Source: Melghiribacillus thermohalophilus
Lineage (GTDB): Bacteria > Bacillota > Bacilli > Bacillales > Alkalibacillaceae
Length of the DNA stretch: 64,000 nucleotides
NCBI RefSeq assembly: GCF_004342905.1
Contig: NZ_SMAN01000001.1
Location: 27,437-91,436 of the forward strand
Direction of reading: 5' to 3'
Position 1 is the first letter of the stretch; every line of letters starts with the position of its first letter. Made by a program: the position numbers and the translations under genes. Shown piece after piece: positions 45,016 through 55,507 of this stretch. A model generated the notes under the pieces. It was not told where the DNA came from. It was given only the letters and a program-made list of their open reading frames with translations, and made no database searches.

Positions 45016-46233
45016 TTAATTATCTGGAGAGATTAAGGCACTTGAATAAGGGATGGTGAACACCTTGTCGATTAATTGTTCGACCGCTTTATGATCCACC
45101 CGATCAATTAATGCAATGATTTCATCAAGGGTGCGGTGACGGTTTAGCAATAACTCATTTTTGCCATTCCGGGTCATTCGACTATTTGTACTTTCTAAGC
45201 CGAGCATTAAATTTCCCTTTAATTGTTCTTTGCTGTTTCTCAGTTCCTTATCGGTCAACCCATTTTTTCTGATGCTTTCAATCGTATCCTCGATGGTTTC
45301 CATCAAAAGTGGGAGCTGGTCTTTTCCGGTACCGCCATAAATGGTTAACAGTCCATGGTCCTGAAATGAACTGTGGTAAGAAAATACTGAATAGGCAAGT
45401 CCCCGGTTTTCCCGCACTTCCTGAAATAATCTTGAGCTCATGCTTCCGCCAAGCACATTATTTAGGACAACCAGACTATATATATCATCATGACCTACAG
45501 GAAGTCCGCTATATCCCAGGCACAGGTGCGCCTGTTCGGTATCTTTCGTTCGATTAATATGCTGGCTGAGAAAATCCGGTTGAACAGCAGAACGCTGTCT
45601 GGCCCTTCTTTCAAACTTCCCAAAATAGGTTTCCACTTCTTTAAAAAATGTTTCATCCACATTGCCCGCAATCGAAATCACAACACTTTCCGGTGTGTAA
45701 TTATTTTGAACATACTCCCTCAAATCATCTGGAGTAAAGGACTCGAGAGTATCTTCTGAACCTAAAACGGGATATCCGAGCGGATGATCACCATAACTTG
45801 CCTGTGATAATAAATCATGTACAATATCATCCGGCGTGTCTTCGTACATCCGTATTTCTTCTATGACCACTTTCTTTTCCCGTTCCATCTCTTCCCTGTC
45901 AAATGTGGAATGGAAAAACATATCTGCAAGCAATTCAAGGGCATAGGATGCATGACTATCCAGCACTTTTGCGTAATAGCAAGTATATTCTTTTGATGTG
46001 AAAGCATTTACCTGGCCTCCGACTGCATCGAAAGCCTCAGCAATATCCCGGGCTGACCTATTTTCGGTTCCTTTAAAAAACATATGTTCGATAAAATGGG
46101 AAATTCCATTATTTGCTTTTGTTTCATTTCTAGATCCCGCTAATACCCAGATTCCAATGGAGACTGACCGTACTGTTGGAATGTGTTCCAGGACGATACG
46201 CAGTCCATTCTGGCAAGTATATTTCTTGATCAA
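45016..46233 (-). CDS. mlpA: M16 zinc peptidase MlpA (YmxG)
   Basis: A 405-residue processing-peptidase-like M16B enzyme with intact HFIEH (45-49) and the downstream EEIRMYEDTPDD. The frame is open to 46260, but TTG at 46233 has AGGAGG seven bases upstream and gives IKKYTCQNGLRIVLE, aligning with the B. subtilis N-terminus. B. subtilis MlpA affects extracellular protease expression. It follows ylxY by 30 bases. Confidence 0.93.
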   Translation of the reverse strand: MIKKYTCQNGLRIVLEHIPTVRSVSIGIWVLAGSRNETKANNGISHFIEHMFFKGTENRSARDIAEAFDAVGGQVNAFTSKEYTCYYAKVLDSHASYALELLADMFFHSTFDREEMEREKKVVIEEIRMYEDTPDDIVHDLLSQASYGDHPLGYPVLGSEDTLESFTPDDLREYVQNNYTPESVVISIAGNVDETFFKEVETYFGKFERRARQRSAVQPDFLSQHINRTKDTEQAHLCLGYSGLPVGHDDIYSLVVLNNVLGGSMSSRLFQEVRENRGLAYSVFSYHSSFQDHGLLTIYGGTGKDQLPLLMETIEDTIESIRKNGLTDKELRNSKEQLKGNLMLGLESTNSRMTRNGKNELLLNRHRTLDEIIALIDRVDHKAVEQLIDKVFTIPYSSALISPDN

Positions 46234-46263
46234 AGTACATCCTCCTAATATCCTGTTCATCTT

Positions 46264-47217
46264 TTATCGTTTTTCACTTAACAATTTTGTAACAGTTCCA
46301 ATTTTATATTCTTTTTCTTTGATTTTCAAAACTAATTGATCGAGAGATTCACTGGTCACTTCTGTCGGGTGCATGAGGATCATGGATCCAGGTGACACTT
46401 TACTCAAAACCCTGTTGATCAAGACGGACTTTTCCGGATTTCTCCAGTCTATAGTATCAACAGTCCATAATATCGTTTCCATATTTAACTCATGGGCTAC
46501 CTGCACCACAGTTTCGTTAAAAGCGCCTGATGGTGGAGCAAAAAACTTTGGTTTTTCCCCGGTAATGGCTTCTATAATTTCATTTGTCCTGCTGATTTGC
46601 TGTTGAATCTGTGTACGGTTCAGATTTTTCATATCCGGATGATTATAGGCATGATTACCGATCTCATGACCTTCTTCAGCAATCATTTTTACCAGATCCA
46701 CATGGTCCCTGGCCCATTTTCCTTCAAGGAAAAACGTTGCCTTGACATGATGATCCTTTAACGTTTCCAGCATAGAGGGAATATACTCGTTTCCCCAGGA
46801 TACATTGATCAAAAATGAAACCATCCTTTTTTCAGGATTTCCGCGGTAAATAGGACCTGGAGGGAGATCTTCCAGGGATACCCGGGGTTTGATATGTTCA
46901 AAAACAATTAAGTTCTCATCAAAATTACCCTTTTTTTTCATTCTCGCATAGGATTTTTCAATATCTACTTTTCTCCCCTCAAGCCCGGGGATCTTTTTCC
47001 ATACATGATCCATTCTAGCATTTTGCGGTTTTTTTTCATAATCACTTGCTCGATCTGTAATTTCCTGGTACAGGGGATCGTTTTTATCAACCGCTGTGAC
47101 GGATAGATTCTTCATGACGGACACGTAATGATCGGTATAGGGATTGCTCATCGTAGTATACGAGATTCCCACAAGGATTAGAAAAATAAACGTCTGTAAT
47201 ACATATTTTTTTGCCAT
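46264..47217 (-). CDS. ylxY: YlxY-like polysaccharide deacetylase family protein
   Basis: About 317 residues. A signal anchor (about 4-22) precedes a carbohydrate esterase 4 (NodB) domain. The HxxxH metal pair is present in GHEIGNHAYNHPDM, but the usual TFDDG motif reads LINVSWGNEY, so the catalytic aspartate is missing. B. subtilis YlxY has a similar replacement, so it may not be an ordinary deacetylase. TTG at 47223 is in frame, but ATG at 47217 lies nine bases after GAGGGGG. Confidence 0.9.
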   Translation of the reverse strand: MAKKYVLQTFIFLILVGISYTTMSNPYTDHYVSVMKNLSVTAVDKNDPLYQEITDRASDYEKKPQNARMDHVWKKIPGLEGRKVDIEKSYARMKKKGNFDENLIVFEHIKPRVSLEDLPPGPIYRGNPEKRMVSFLINVSWGNEYIPSMLETLKDHHVKATFFLEGKWARDHVDLVKMIAEEGHEIGNHAYNHPDMKNLNRTQIQQQISRTNEIIEAITGEKPKFFAPPSGAFNETVVQVAHELNMETILWTVDTIDWRNPEKSVLINRVLSKVSPGSMILMHPTEVTSESLDQLVLKIKEKEYKIGTVTKLLSEKR

Positions 47218-47356
47218 ATACAAATTCCCCCTCGACTACAGCCTATGAGGGGGTTGTACCACATAGAACCTCGAATTTCGGGCAAGATGTCTCGTATGAA
47301 GTCATGGAGTTATTTTATGGTTAATTTGGAATTCATCTATGTATGCAGAAAAAGTA

Positions 47357-47384
47357 AAAAGAAACTGGCATGCCAGCTTCTTTA
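47357..47384 (-). terminator. terminator of pnpA
   Basis: AAGAAGCTGGC and GCCAGTTTCTT arms with TTTACTTTTT after them on the minus strand, 11 bases beyond the pnpA stop. Confidence 0.75.
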
Positions 47385-47394
47385 CCTTTTACCC

Positions 47395-49536
47395 CTACTG
47401 GTGATTTTTAAAGCGGGGCTTTTTATCTGATGCATCAGATCCATTCTGTTCCTTTACCGCTTCTTTTCTGGAGAGATTAATTCGCCCATATTGATCAATG
47501 TCTTTGACTTTCACGAGAATTTCATCTCCGACAGATACGACATCTGATACCCGGCGAATATGACGCTCATCCAGTTCAGAGATATGAACAAGACCTTCTT
47601 TGCCACTGAACAGTTCAACAAAGGCCCCGAACTTTTCAATACGTTTGACCTTTCCTAAATAAACTTGTCCCACTTCAACTTCCCTGACAATATCTTCAAT
47701 GATTGTTCTGGCCTTTTTGTTCATTTCACTGTTGACGGATGATATATAAATGACGCCATCCTGCTCAATATCAATTTTTACGCCGGTCTCTTCGATGATT
47801 TTATTTATCTGTTTTCCGCTCGGACCGATCACGTCACGAATTTTATCCGGATTGATTTCCATGGTTAGAATCTTCGGTGCGTATGGTGATAATTCTTCAC
47901 GGGGTTCTGAAATCGTCTGCATCATGTGATCCAGAATTTCCATGCGGCCTCGTTTTGCCTGCTCCAGGGCCTCTTTCAGAATGTCTTTGGACAGCCCCTC
48001 AATTTTTATATCCATTTGCAGTGCAGTAACCCCGTCTCTTGTGCCAGCGACTTTAAAGTCCATATCGCCAAGAAAATCTTCCATCCCCTGAATATCCGTT
48101 AAAACTGTATAGTCTTCACCGGATTTCACAAGTCCCATCGCAATTCCGGCGACTGGTGCCTTAATCGGTACACCAGCATCCATCATGGCCATCGTGCTTG
48201 CACAAATACTGGCCTGAGATGTGGAACCATTTGATTCAAGCACTTCTGATACGAGACGAATGGTATATGGAAAGTCTTTTTCAGACGGAATAACCGGTTC
48301 AAGAGCCCGTTCTCCTAATGCTCCATGTCCGATTTCTCTCCGCCCTGGGCCGCGAATTGGACCTGTTTCTCCGACACTAAAATGCGGAAAATTATAATGA
48401 TGCATAAAGCGCTTGGATTCCTCTAAATCTAAACCATCCAAAATCTGCACATCTCCAAGAGCTCCCAGTGTACATACACTCAGCGCCTGAGTCTGTCCCC
48501 TGGTAAATAATGCAGAACCGTGAGCACGGGGAAGTACACCTGCCCTTGAGGACAAAGGTCTAATTTCATCAATTTTTCTGCCGTCCGGGCGGATTTTTTC
48601 CTTCGTGATCAATCGGCGAACCTCATCCTTGACAATTTGATCAAGAATCGTTTGTACCTGAAGGAGCGTATCTTCATCAGCTTCCTGTTCCTCATACCGC
48701 TCAATAATTTCATTTTTTACGGTTGCGATCGCCTCATCCCGGGCGAGCTTATCAGGAACCTGAATCGCTTTCAGCAAATCCTCTTTAGCCTCTTCTTCCA
48801 GTTTAGCCAACAGTTGCTCGTCCATTTCAAACAACGGAACATCCATTTTTTCTTTTCCTACTGCTTTCATAATCTCTTCCTGAAAAGCAACAAGGCGCTT
48901 AATTTCCTCATGGCCAAGCATGATTGCTTCTAGCATGACTTCTTCGGGAACTTCTTCAGCACCTGCTTCTACCATGTTGACTGCATCTTTTGTACCGGCA
49001 ACGATAAGATGCAGGTCGCTTTTTTCCTGCTGATCTACTGTCGGGTTGATGATCAGCTCTCCATCTACTCTACCGACAATCACTCCAGCAATAGGGCCAT
49101 TAAATGGAATATCGGAAATACCGAGGGCAATGGATGAACCAATCATCGCTGCTATTTCGGAAGAACAGTCCTGATCCACACTCATCACCGTACTGATCAC
49201 CTGGACTTCATTACGGAATCCATCAGGAAACAGCGGACGAATGGGTCGGTCAATTAAGCGGCTTGCCAGAATCGCTTTCTCACTAGGACGTCCTTCCCGC
49301 TTGATGAATCCACCGGGGATTTTCCCTACCGCATACAACCGCTCTTCATAATTCACCGTCAGCGGAAAAAAATTCAAATCCTTTGGTTCTTTTGATGCCG
49401 TGGCCGTAGCCAGAACTGAAGTATCTCCATATCTGACCATGCAGGAACCGTTGGCCTGTTTAGCCAGTTCACCAATTTCGATGATCATTTCCCTGCCTGC
49501 CACGTCCGTGGAGAATATTTTCTTTTCTTCTTCCAT
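47395..49536 (-). CDS. pnpA: polynucleotide phosphorylase
   Basis: A 713-residue trimeric 3'-5' exoribonuclease that phosphorolyses RNA. Two RNase PH domains flank an alpha-helical domain, with [21 protein letters not shown] and [17 protein letters not shown] ([20 protein letters not shown]) and S1 ([21 protein letters not shown]) domains follow. The frame is open to 49557; ATG at 49536 is preferred for its match to the family start, although GAGAGGAG is 11 bases away and an in-frame TTG lies closer. It follows rpsO across a terminator, the classical rpsO-pnp order. Confidence 0.96.
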   Translation of the reverse strand: MEEEKKIFSTDVAGREMIIEIGELAKQANGSCMVRYGDTSVLATATASKEPKDLNFFPLTVNYEERLYAVGKIPGGFIKREGRPSEKAILASRLIDRPIRPLFPDGFRNEVQVISTVMSVDQDCSSEIAAMIGSSIALGISDIPFNGPIAGVIVGRVDGELIINPTVDQQEKSDLHLIVAGTKDAVNMVEAGAEEVPEEVMLEAIMLGHEEIKRLVAFQEEIMKAVGKEKMDVPLFEMDEQLLAKLEEEAKEDLLKAIQVPDKLARDEAIATVKNEIIERYEEQEADEDTLLQVQTILDQIVKDEVRRLITKEKIRPDGRKIDEIRPLSSRAGVLPRAHGSALFTRGQTQALSVCTLGALGDVQILDGLDLEESKRFMHHYNFPHFSVGETGPIRGPGRREIGHGALGERALEPVIPSEKDFPYTIRLVSEVLESNGSTSQASICASTMAMMDAGVPIKAPVAGIAMGLVKSGEDYTVLTDIQGMEDFLGDMDFKVAGTRDGVTALQMDIKIEGLSKDILKEALEQAKRGRMEILDHMMQTISEPREELSPYAPKILTMEINPDKIRDVIGPSGKQINKIIEETGVKIDIEQDGVIYISSVNSEMNKKARTIIEDIVREVEVGQVYLGKVKRIEKFGAFVELFSGKEGLVHISELDERHIRRVSDVVSVGDEILVKVKDIDQYGRINLSRKEAVKEQNGSDASDKKPRFKNHQ

Positions 49537-49621
49537 ATACAATTGAACTCCTCTCAACAGAAATTAGTTTATAGGCTTTGCAACATTTATCATGGCATTT
49601 TCACGAATGATGTATGTACAC

Positions 49622-49647
49622 AAAAAGCGGGAATTCTCCCGCTTTTT
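49622..49647 (-). terminator. terminator after rpsO
   Basis: AAAAAGCGGGA and TCCCGCTTTTT arms with a short loop and a T tract on both strands, seven bases beyond the rpsO stop. Read-through into pnpA remains possible. Confidence 0.85.
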
Positions 49648-49653
49648 GAAGCC

Positions 49654-49923
49654 TTATCGGCGCAGACCGAGCTTTTGAATCAACTCACGATAACGCGAAA
49701 CATCCTTGTTACGCAGGTAGTTCAGCAGTCTGCGGCGTTTACCTACCATCTTTAACAGACCACGGCGTGAATGATGATCTTTTTTGTGCACGCGTAAATG
49801 ATCGTTGAGATTCTTAATCTGTTCAGTAAGGATAGCTACTTGAACTTCCGGAGAACCAGTGTCGCTGTCATGAGTTTTAAACGCTTCAATAATTTCGTTT
49901 TTACGTTCCTGAGTAATGGCCAT
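49654..49923 (-). CDS. rpsO: 30S ribosomal protein S15
   Basis: An 89-residue primary 16S rRNA-binding protein of the platform ([46 protein letters not shown]). ATG at 49923 follows AGGAGG by eight bases. A structured leader upstream probably allows S15 autorepression. Confidence 0.98.
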   Translation of the reverse strand: MAITQERKNEIIEAFKTHDSDTGSPEVQVAILTEQIKNLNDHLRVHKKDHHSRRGLLKMVGKRRRLLNYLRNKDVSRYRELIQKLGLRR

Positions 49924-49942
49924 CCTTTTCACCTCCTAATTT

Positions 49943-50013
49943 TTATATCCCCGATCCCCCAGCAAGCGGTGGTGAGTCGCTTTGCCGAGCGATGGTTTCT
50001 GTACGGATATAAG
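49943..50013 (-). promoter_or_regulatory. candidate S15 leader autoregulatory structure
   Basis: On the minus strand CTTATATCC pairs with GGATATAA, eight to nine bp, closing an internal domain that holds a further hairpin (GCTCGGCAAAGC). The closing strand ends about 11 bases ahead of the AGGAGG of rpsO, so the fold could govern ribosome access. S15 leaders of this kind are known in Firmicutes; the assignment is inference. Confidence 0.5.
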
Positions 50014-50044
50014 AGTACATCTTTTTATATAAAAATGCAAGTGT

Positions 50045-50992
50045 TTATCGGGATGAAGTTAAGAAAAATTGCTTAATCTTTCTCTGGTCTTCGGTCAGCT
50101 GTTTTTTTAACTCCTCAATTCCGGCAAATTTTTTTTCACTTCGAATATATTCATAAAAATCTACAATGATGGTTTCATGATAAATATTGCCATTAAATTC
50201 AAACATATTCACTTCGAGGGTCGGTTCCTTCTGGTTGTTGTTGAAAGTCGGTTTATACCCAATATTGGCCATCCCCTGATATACCTGGTCACGGACATAA
50301 ACTTTTACGGCATAAACCCCGATTTTGGGAATCAGGTAATCCGGGCTGAAACGGATATTTGCTGTTGGAAATCCTATGGTCCGTCCCCGTTGATCCCCCT
50401 GGACAACTCTTCCTTTAATCCGAAAAGGACGGCCCAATAATTGGTGAACAACCCGCATATGGCCCAGTTTTAATTGTTCACGTATATCGGTCGAACTGAT
50501 TTTCTGATTTCTATCTGTCACCTTATCAATCACGGTGTATCGGAAAGCGCCCCGGGCATGTTCTTCAATGGTCGCTGCTGAACCCTGTCCCATTTTGCCA
50601 TATGTAAAATCAAATCCTGAAACAAGATGTTTGATGTTTAATCCAATGATAAAATGATCCACAAATTGCTGTGGCGTCAAGATAGCTAGCTGTTTATTAA
50701 ACGTGACAACATAGACACGATCGATCCCCAGGTCTTTCAGTATCTCTAATTTTTGATCCAGGGGCGTGATATAGTGAATCTGTTTTTTCTTTTTATTTAA
50801 AATAACCGATGGATGAGGATGAAACGTCATCACTGCACTTGTGATTTGTTTTTCTTCAGCGATTTTTTTTCCACTTAAAATCACCCGCTGATGTCCTCTG
50901 TGAATGCCGTCAAAAAAACCGATTGCACAGCTGGACGGTGGCTGTTCTTCTCTTTTCAACTCATGGGGGTAGGATAACTGTATGACTTCCAA
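50045..50992 (-). CDS. ribF: bifunctional riboflavin kinase/FAD synthetase
   Basis: About 315 residues. The N-terminal FMN adenylyltransferase domain has GFFDGIHRGHQ and the FHPHP nucleotide motif; the C-terminal riboflavin kinase domain has GRTIGFPTANI. It converts riboflavin to FMN and FAD (RibC in B. subtilis). The frame opens at GTG 51001, but TTG at 50992 lies five bases after AGGTGA and is a better start. It follows truB by about 25 bases. Confidence 0.95.
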   Translation of the reverse strand: MEVIQLSYPHELKREEQPPSSCAIGFFDGIHRGHQRVILSGKKIAEEKQITSAVMTFHPHPSVILNKKKKQIHYITPLDQKLEILKDLGIDRVYVVTFNKQLAILTPQQFVDHFIIGLNIKHLVSGFDFTYGKMGQGSAATIEEHARGAFRYTVIDKVTDRNQKISSTDIREQLKLGHMRVVHQLLGRPFRIKGRVVQGDQRGRTIGFPTANIRFSPDYLIPKIGVYAVKVYVRDQVYQGMANIGYKPTFNNNQKEPTLEVNMFEFNGNIYHETIIVDFYEYIRSEKKFAGIEELKKQLTEDQRKIKQFFLTSSR

Positions 50993-51016
50993 ACCTCTCA
51001 CCTACTTTTGTTCGGA

Positions 51017-51925
51017 CTAGTTTGTAAATACTCGATAGGGTTTCATCTTTCCAGGTTTTGAAGGATGTTTTTGGTACAGGGCTAACAGTTGATTGTCCTC
51101 AGACTTTATCCGAAAAGGATCCGTATCAGGGTGAACACCCTCCATCGGCAGCACCTGTCCGTGAAGAAACGCCTTCTGTTTCGATTGCGGTACTGTCATA
51201 TAATCGAGTGACTGAAGGGCTCGATCCATGGAAACGAGCAGGGATTCAACGTGACCCTCTTTTTTTGCCTGTTCGATTGTTTCAAATGAAATGGCATCAT
51301 TTTTGGAAAAGGAGCCGGCCTGAATCCGTACCAGGCGGGACATATGTGCCGGAAGCCCAAGTGCTTGTCCAATGTCTGCACACAGGGTACGAATATAGGT
51401 TCCTTTTGAACATTCAACCTGAATAGAAAAGCGCACATCAAAATAATCCAGCCTTTTCAGGGATGTAACCCGATTTATGGAATAGATGGTCACCAGTCTG
51501 GCTGGCCGTTCAACGGTTTTTCCTTCCCTGGCGTATTCATAGAGCTTTTTCCCTTTGACTTTTACAGCAGAATACATAGGTGGGATCTGCGTAATCTCAC
51601 CGGTAAAACGGGATAACACCTGGTCGATCTGATTCACCGAAAGATCATCTGGAACTTTTTTTTGTTCTAGCGTTTTTCCTTCCTGATCCTCAGTATCAGT
51701 AGATTTTCCCAGTGACACTTCGGCCTGATATGTTTTCTTCTCGCTGGTTAGCAGGGAAGAAATTTTTGTCGCCTGACCGATACAAAGGGGCAATACACCT
51801 TCTGCCTGAGGATCCAGTGTACCGGTATGACCGATTTTTTTTGTATTTAAAATGGTGCGAAGACGGTTGACACAGTCATGAGATGTCATTCCTGACGGCT
51901 TCCATAAAGGCAATACACCATTCAT
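51017..51925 (-). CDS. truB: tRNA pseudouridine synthase B
   Basis: A 302-residue enzyme making pseudouridine 55 in the T loop of tRNAs. The catalytic aspartate D38 is in GHTGTLDPQAEGVLPLC, and YSAVKVKGKKLYEYAR and CSKGTYIRTL are family motifs. ATG at 51925 has GGAGGG six bases upstream. It lies between rbfA and ribF. Confidence 0.97.
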   Translation of the reverse strand: MNGVLPLWKPSGMTSHDCVNRLRTILNTKKIGHTGTLDPQAEGVLPLCIGQATKISSLLTSEKKTYQAEVSLGKSTDTEDQEGKTLEQKKVPDDLSVNQIDQVLSRFTGEITQIPPMYSAVKVKGKKLYEYAREGKTVERPARLVTIYSINRVTSLKRLDYFDVRFSIQVECSKGTYIRTLCADIGQALGLPAHMSRLVRIQAGSFSKNDAISFETIEQAKKEGHVESLLVSMDRALQSLDYMTVPQSKQKAFLHGQVLPMEGVHPDTDPFRIKSEDNQLLALYQKHPSKPGKMKPYRVFTN

Positions 51926-51972
51926 TGTTCAACCCTCCAATTCCCCGTGCAGCTAAATGCACAGACATGGAT

Positions 51973-52003
51973 AAGTGCCTGACACACCGTACATGCCAGG
52001 CAC
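51973..52003 (-). other. hairpin between rbfA and truB
   Basis: GTGCCTGGCATG and CGTGTGTCAGGCAC-type arms pair with two mismatches. No T tract follows (TTATCC), so it is a weak terminator at best or an mRNA processing/stability element within the operon. Confidence 0.45.
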
Positions 52004-52013
52004 CTCATCCTTA

Positions 52014-52367
52014 TTAGTCATATGTTCCTTCGTTTAAATCTTTGAGGATTTTTTCAATTCGATTACCGTATTCAATGGCTTCGTCAAATTCAAATGTAAT
52101 TTCTGGTGTTTTACGCAGACGAATCCGTTTACCTATTTCAGAACGTATAAACCCTTTGGCCTTTCCCAGTCCAATAAGTGTTTCTTTCTTTTCGTCATCG
52201 TTTCCTAAAACCGAAATGTAAACTTTAGCCTGCTGAAGATCGCCTGTAAGTTCTACATCTGTAACGGTTACGAAGCCAATGCGCGGATCTTTGATTTTTC
52301 TTCCTATAATATCTCCAAGTTCTTTTTTCATTTGTTCGGCAATTCGGTTTGCTCGTAAATCACTCAT
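52014..52367 (-). CDS. rbfA: ribosome-binding factor A
   Basis: A 117-residue KH-like cold-shock and 30S maturation factor ([42 protein letters not shown]). The frame is open to 52403, but ATG at 52367 has GAGGTGA five bases upstream and gives the usual length. It follows ylxP in the infB operon. Confidence 0.96.
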   Translation of the reverse strand: MSDLRANRIAEQMKKELGDIIGRKIKDPRIGFVTVTDVELTGDLQQAKVYISVLGNDDEKKETLIGLGKAKGFIRSEIGKRIRLRKTPEITFEFDEAIEYGNRIEKILKDLNEGTYD

Positions 52368-52393
52368 TCTATTCACCTCATTCACAGGAGGAT

Positions 52394-52673
52394 TTACAAC
52401 CACTCAAAACGGGTTGCTGTTGCCTCGAGTTCAGGAAAGGATTCCAGCAGCCGAATCGACTTCTGTAAAACTTTCTCAGAATGTATTTTATCCCGTGATA
52501 CTGTTACAATACCCAGACAGGTCCGCTGCCATAAATCATGGTAGTCCATTTCACTTATGGCTACATTCAAATCACTGCGGATTTTGTTTTTCACTTTTTT
52601 TTAATACGGACCGTTTCTCTTTTAGCGACTGAGTATGGTATATCATACATTCTATTTCCACATAGCCGATCAT
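52394..52673 (-). pseudogene. ylxP: ylxP (DUF503) with one-base frameshift at an A8 run
   Basis: ATG at 52671-52673 overlaps the infB stop by four bases and reads [20 protein letters not shown], then hits a stop soon after a run of eight A. The rest of the protein (KNKIRSDLNVAISEMDYH...) continues in the next frame from a GTG inside the run to the stop at 52394. Dropping one A restores a 92-residue protein resembling B. subtilis YlxP throughout. The cause may be a sequencing indel, a recent mutation, or polymerase slippage on the A run. Confidence 0.85.
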
Positions 52674-54898
52674 GAACGTTCGACTTCCTCCATGACAAAG
52701 GCTTCGATGATGTCTCCTTCTTTAATGTCATTAAAGTTTTTAATGGTTAATCCGCACTCATATCCCTGAGCAACTTCTTTTACGTCGTCTTTGAAACGTT
52801 TCAGAGAATCGATTTCGCCTTCATATTGCACAACACCATCACGAACTAATCGTACTCCGGAATCCCTTGTCACTTTTCCTTCGGTTACATAACAGCCGGC
52901 AATGGTGCCAATCTTGGAAACTTTGAAGGTTTCACGGACTTCAAGCTGACCGATGACTTTTTCTTCATAATCCGGATCCAGCATCCCTTTCATTGCCGCT
53001 TCAATTTCTTCAATGGCTTTATAAATAACCCGGTGCAGACGAATATCAACTTTTTCGGTTTCAGCTGCTTTCTTTGCGTTTGCATCAGGACGTACGTTAA
53101 AGCCTATAACAATTGCGTTGGATGCTGCGGCGAGAATAATATCAGATTCCGTTATGGCTCCTACACCGGTGTGAATAATTTTCACTTTTACCCCTTCAAC
53201 TTCAATTTTCTGAAGTGCTGAGGATAGAGCCTCAACTGAACCCTGTACATCTGCTTTGATAATAATATTGACTTCCTTCATTTCGCCCTGTTTAATTTGT
53301 TCGAACAAATCATCCAGATTTAGTTTTGCCTTATCACTTCGCTGTTCTTCGAGCTGTTTTTGTTGACGTGCTTCACCGATTTGACGGGCTTTCTTCTCAT
53401 CTTCAAATACGACAAAAGGGTCGCCTGCCTGAGGAACGTCATTCAGCCCGGTAATTTCCACCGGCATGGAAGGCGGTGCTTCTTTCACTCTCTTACCGAG
53501 ATCATTTACCATCGCCCGCACACGGCCAAAGGTATTGCCAACCACAATCGGGTCGCCCACTTTTAATGTGCCGTTTTGAACCAGGAGTGTAGCAACGGAT
53601 CCGCGGCCTTTTTCCAGTTTCGCTTCGATTACCGTTCCTGTCGCAAGACGATCTGGATTTGCTTTCAGTTCTTCCATTTCAGCAACAAGCAAAATCATTT
53701 CCAGAAGTTCGTCGATTCCTTCCCCTTTGAGGGCAGAAAGTTTTACGAAGATCGTGTCTCCTCCCCAGTCTTCCGGGACAAGCTCATGTTCCATCAGTTC
53801 CTGCATGACCCGATCAGGGTTTGCTCCTTCTTTATCCATTTTGTTCACAGCTACGATGATTGGCACTTCTGCCGCTTTTGCGTGGTTGATTGCTTCAACT
53901 GTCTGCGGCATGACGCCATCATCTGCAGCAACGACCAGGACAGCTATATCGGTTATCTGTGCACCCCGGGAGCGCATACTTGTAAAGGCAGCATGCCCTG
54001 GAGTATCCAGAAACGTTATTTTTTTGTCATTTACGTCCACCTGATAGGCACCGATATGCTGGGTAATACCTCCTGCCTCTCCTTCTGTTACCTTCGTATT
54101 CCGAATTGAATCGAGGAGAGTTGTTTTTCCATGGTCAACGTGCCCCATAATGGTCACTACTGCCGGACGTTCTTTTAAGTCTTCGGGACGATCCTCTTCG
54201 ATAAAGTTTTCAATTGCTGTTTCATCATACTCCACTTCTTCCTCAACTTCTACACCATATTCTTCACAGATTAATTCAATGGCATCCTTATCTAAATCTT
54301 GATTGATCGTTGCCATGACACCGAGGAACATTAACTTTTTAATGATTTCAGAAGGTTCTTTATTCAGTTTTTCTGCCAGTTCACCTACAGTAATATTGCC
54401 AGAGTAGGTAATTTTTTTTGGCGTTTCTGCTTTAGTGGCTGTTTTGGTTTGCTGCTGGTTCTGGCTATTATTTTTCCGGTTTTTGCCTTTTTTCTTATTT
54501 TTTGGCTTATGGGATTGCTGGTGATGATTTTGTTTCTTTTGATTGTTCGGACCTTTCTTGTGATCATGCTTTTTAGTTGGATGTGACTGGTCCGGTCTGT
54601 TCGGTCTTTCCTGTTTTTGACCTTTTGTTTTTGCCTGATTGCTGTCCGTCTTTTTCTTCTCTGACCCTTTGGCCTGTTTTTGGTCCTGTTGATGCTTTCT
54701 GTTGTCTGGATTTTTTCTCCCGGCATCCTGTTTCCTGGTCTGTTTGCCAAAGGCCTGATCCAGTTTGTTTTTGGCATCATCATTAATCGTTGACATATGG
54801 TTGGACACGTCTATATTTAATTCCTTCAACTTGGCTACAACTTCTTTGCTGGTTAAATTATTTTGTTTGGCGTATTCATATACTCGTATTTTACTCAT
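52670..54898 (-). CDS. infB: translation initiation factor IF-2
   Basis: About 742 residues. An IF2_N domain ([19 protein letters not shown]) is followed by a basic, N/Q/K-rich linker (about 50-165), a second N domain, and the GTPase with [20 protein letters not shown] and NKMDK, then domains binding initiator tRNA. The frame is open to 54961, but ATG at 54898 has GGGGGTGA four bases upstream. It lies five bases after ylxQ. Confidence 0.97.
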   Translation of the reverse strand: MSKIRVYEYAKQNNLTSKEVVAKLKELNIDVSNHMSTINDDAKNKLDQAFGKQTRKQDAGRKNPDNRKHQQDQKQAKGSEKKKTDSNQAKTKGQKQERPNRPDQSHPTKKHDHKKGPNNQKKQNHHQQSHKPKNKKKGKNRKNNSQNQQQTKTATKAETPKKITYSGNITVGELAEKLNKEPSEIIKKLMFLGVMATINQDLDKDAIELICEEYGVEVEEEVEYDETAIENFIEEDRPEDLKERPAVVTIMGHVDHGKTTLLDSIRNTKVTEGEAGGITQHIGAYQVDVNDKKITFLDTPGHAAFTSMRSRGAQITDIAVLVVAADDGVMPQTVEAINHAKAAEVPIIVAVNKMDKEGANPDRVMQELMEHELVPEDWGGDTIFVKLSALKGEGIDELLEMILLVAEMEELKANPDRLATGTVIEAKLEKGRGSVATLLVQNGTLKVGDPIVVGNTFGRVRAMVNDLGKRVKEAPPSMPVEITGLNDVPQAGDPFVVFEDEKKARQIGEARQQKQLEEQRSDKAKLNLDDLFEQIKQGEMKEVNIIIKADVQGSVEALSSALQKIEVEGVKVKIIHTGVGAITESDIILAAASNAIVIGFNVRPDANAKKAAETEKVDIRLHRVIYKAIEEIEAAMKGMLDPDYEEKVIGQLEVRETFKVSKIGTIAGCYVTEGKVTRDSGVRLVRDGVVQYEGEIDSLKRFKDDVKEVAQGYECGLTIKNFNDIKEGDIIEAFVMEEVERS

Positions 54899-54902
54899 AC
54901 AT

Positions 54903-55217
54903 TCACCCCCGGTAAGATTCATCGAGCAATGAAGCAATCTTATCCGCAAAACCTTGATCATGTATTCCTACAGCGACCCTGCCTACTTTCCCGATCGCAT
55001 GGGATAAAGTTGCGCGATCATCAACCACAACATACGGAACATGATAGAATTTGCATTTATCCGTTAATTTTTTTAAGGTATTGGCTGATGCGTCATTGGC
55101 AATTAATAATAACTTGATTTTATTTTGCTGAATGTTTTTAACAATTGCTTCTTCGCCTATCGTGCATTTTCCGGCACGAAAAGCGAGCCCGAGCATATTT
55201 AAATAATTTTTATTCAT
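54903..55217 (-). CDS. ylxQ: L7Ae-family ribosomal-like protein YlxQ
   Basis: A 104-residue L7Ae/L30e/S12e-family RNA-binding protein ([36 protein letters not shown]). It binds kink-turn-like RNA in related bacteria. ATG at 55217 overlaps the ylxR stop by eight bases and has AGAGGGAG upstream. It lies between ylxR and infB. Confidence 0.92.
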   Translation of the reverse strand: MNKNYLNMLGLAFRAGKCTIGEEAIVKNIQQNKIKLLLIANDASANTLKKLTDKCKFYHVPYVVVDDRATLSHAIGKVGRVAVGIHDQGFADKIASLLDESYRG

Positions 55218-55488
55218 GTTTGGCTCCCTCTGCCAGATTCTTTAATTCATCATAAAGGGCAGGGTCAATCTCGGCTTTCAGATGGTGTTTTAACACATTG
55301 CTCTTTCTTGCTTTTTCGATGATATCCTTATCTCTGGAAAGATAGGCTCCTCTGCCATTTTTCTTTCCCGTTTCATCAATAAAAACTTCTCCTTCTTTAT
55401 TGCGGACAATTCGAATGAGCTCCTGTTTAGGCTTCATTTCCTGAGTAACGATACATTTCCTTAATGGTATTTTTTTGTTTTTCCCCAT
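55210..55488 (-). CDS. ylxR: YlxR (DUF448), RNase P modulator RnpM
   Basis: A 92-residue RNA-binding protein (PLRKCIVTQEMKPKQELIRIV, GRGAYLSRDKD). B. subtilis YlxR binds RNase P RNA and modulates its activity, and has been renamed RnpM. The usual family motif GRGAYLC has serine in place of cysteine here. ATG at 55488 has AAGGAGG ten bases upstream. Confidence 0.92.
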   Translation of the reverse strand: MGKNKKIPLRKCIVTQEMKPKQELIRIVRNKEGEVFIDETGKKNGRGAYLSRDKDIIEKARKSNVLKHHLKAEIDPALYDELKNLAEGAKHE

Positions 55489-55507
55489 CTTAACCTGGCC
55501 TCCTTAT

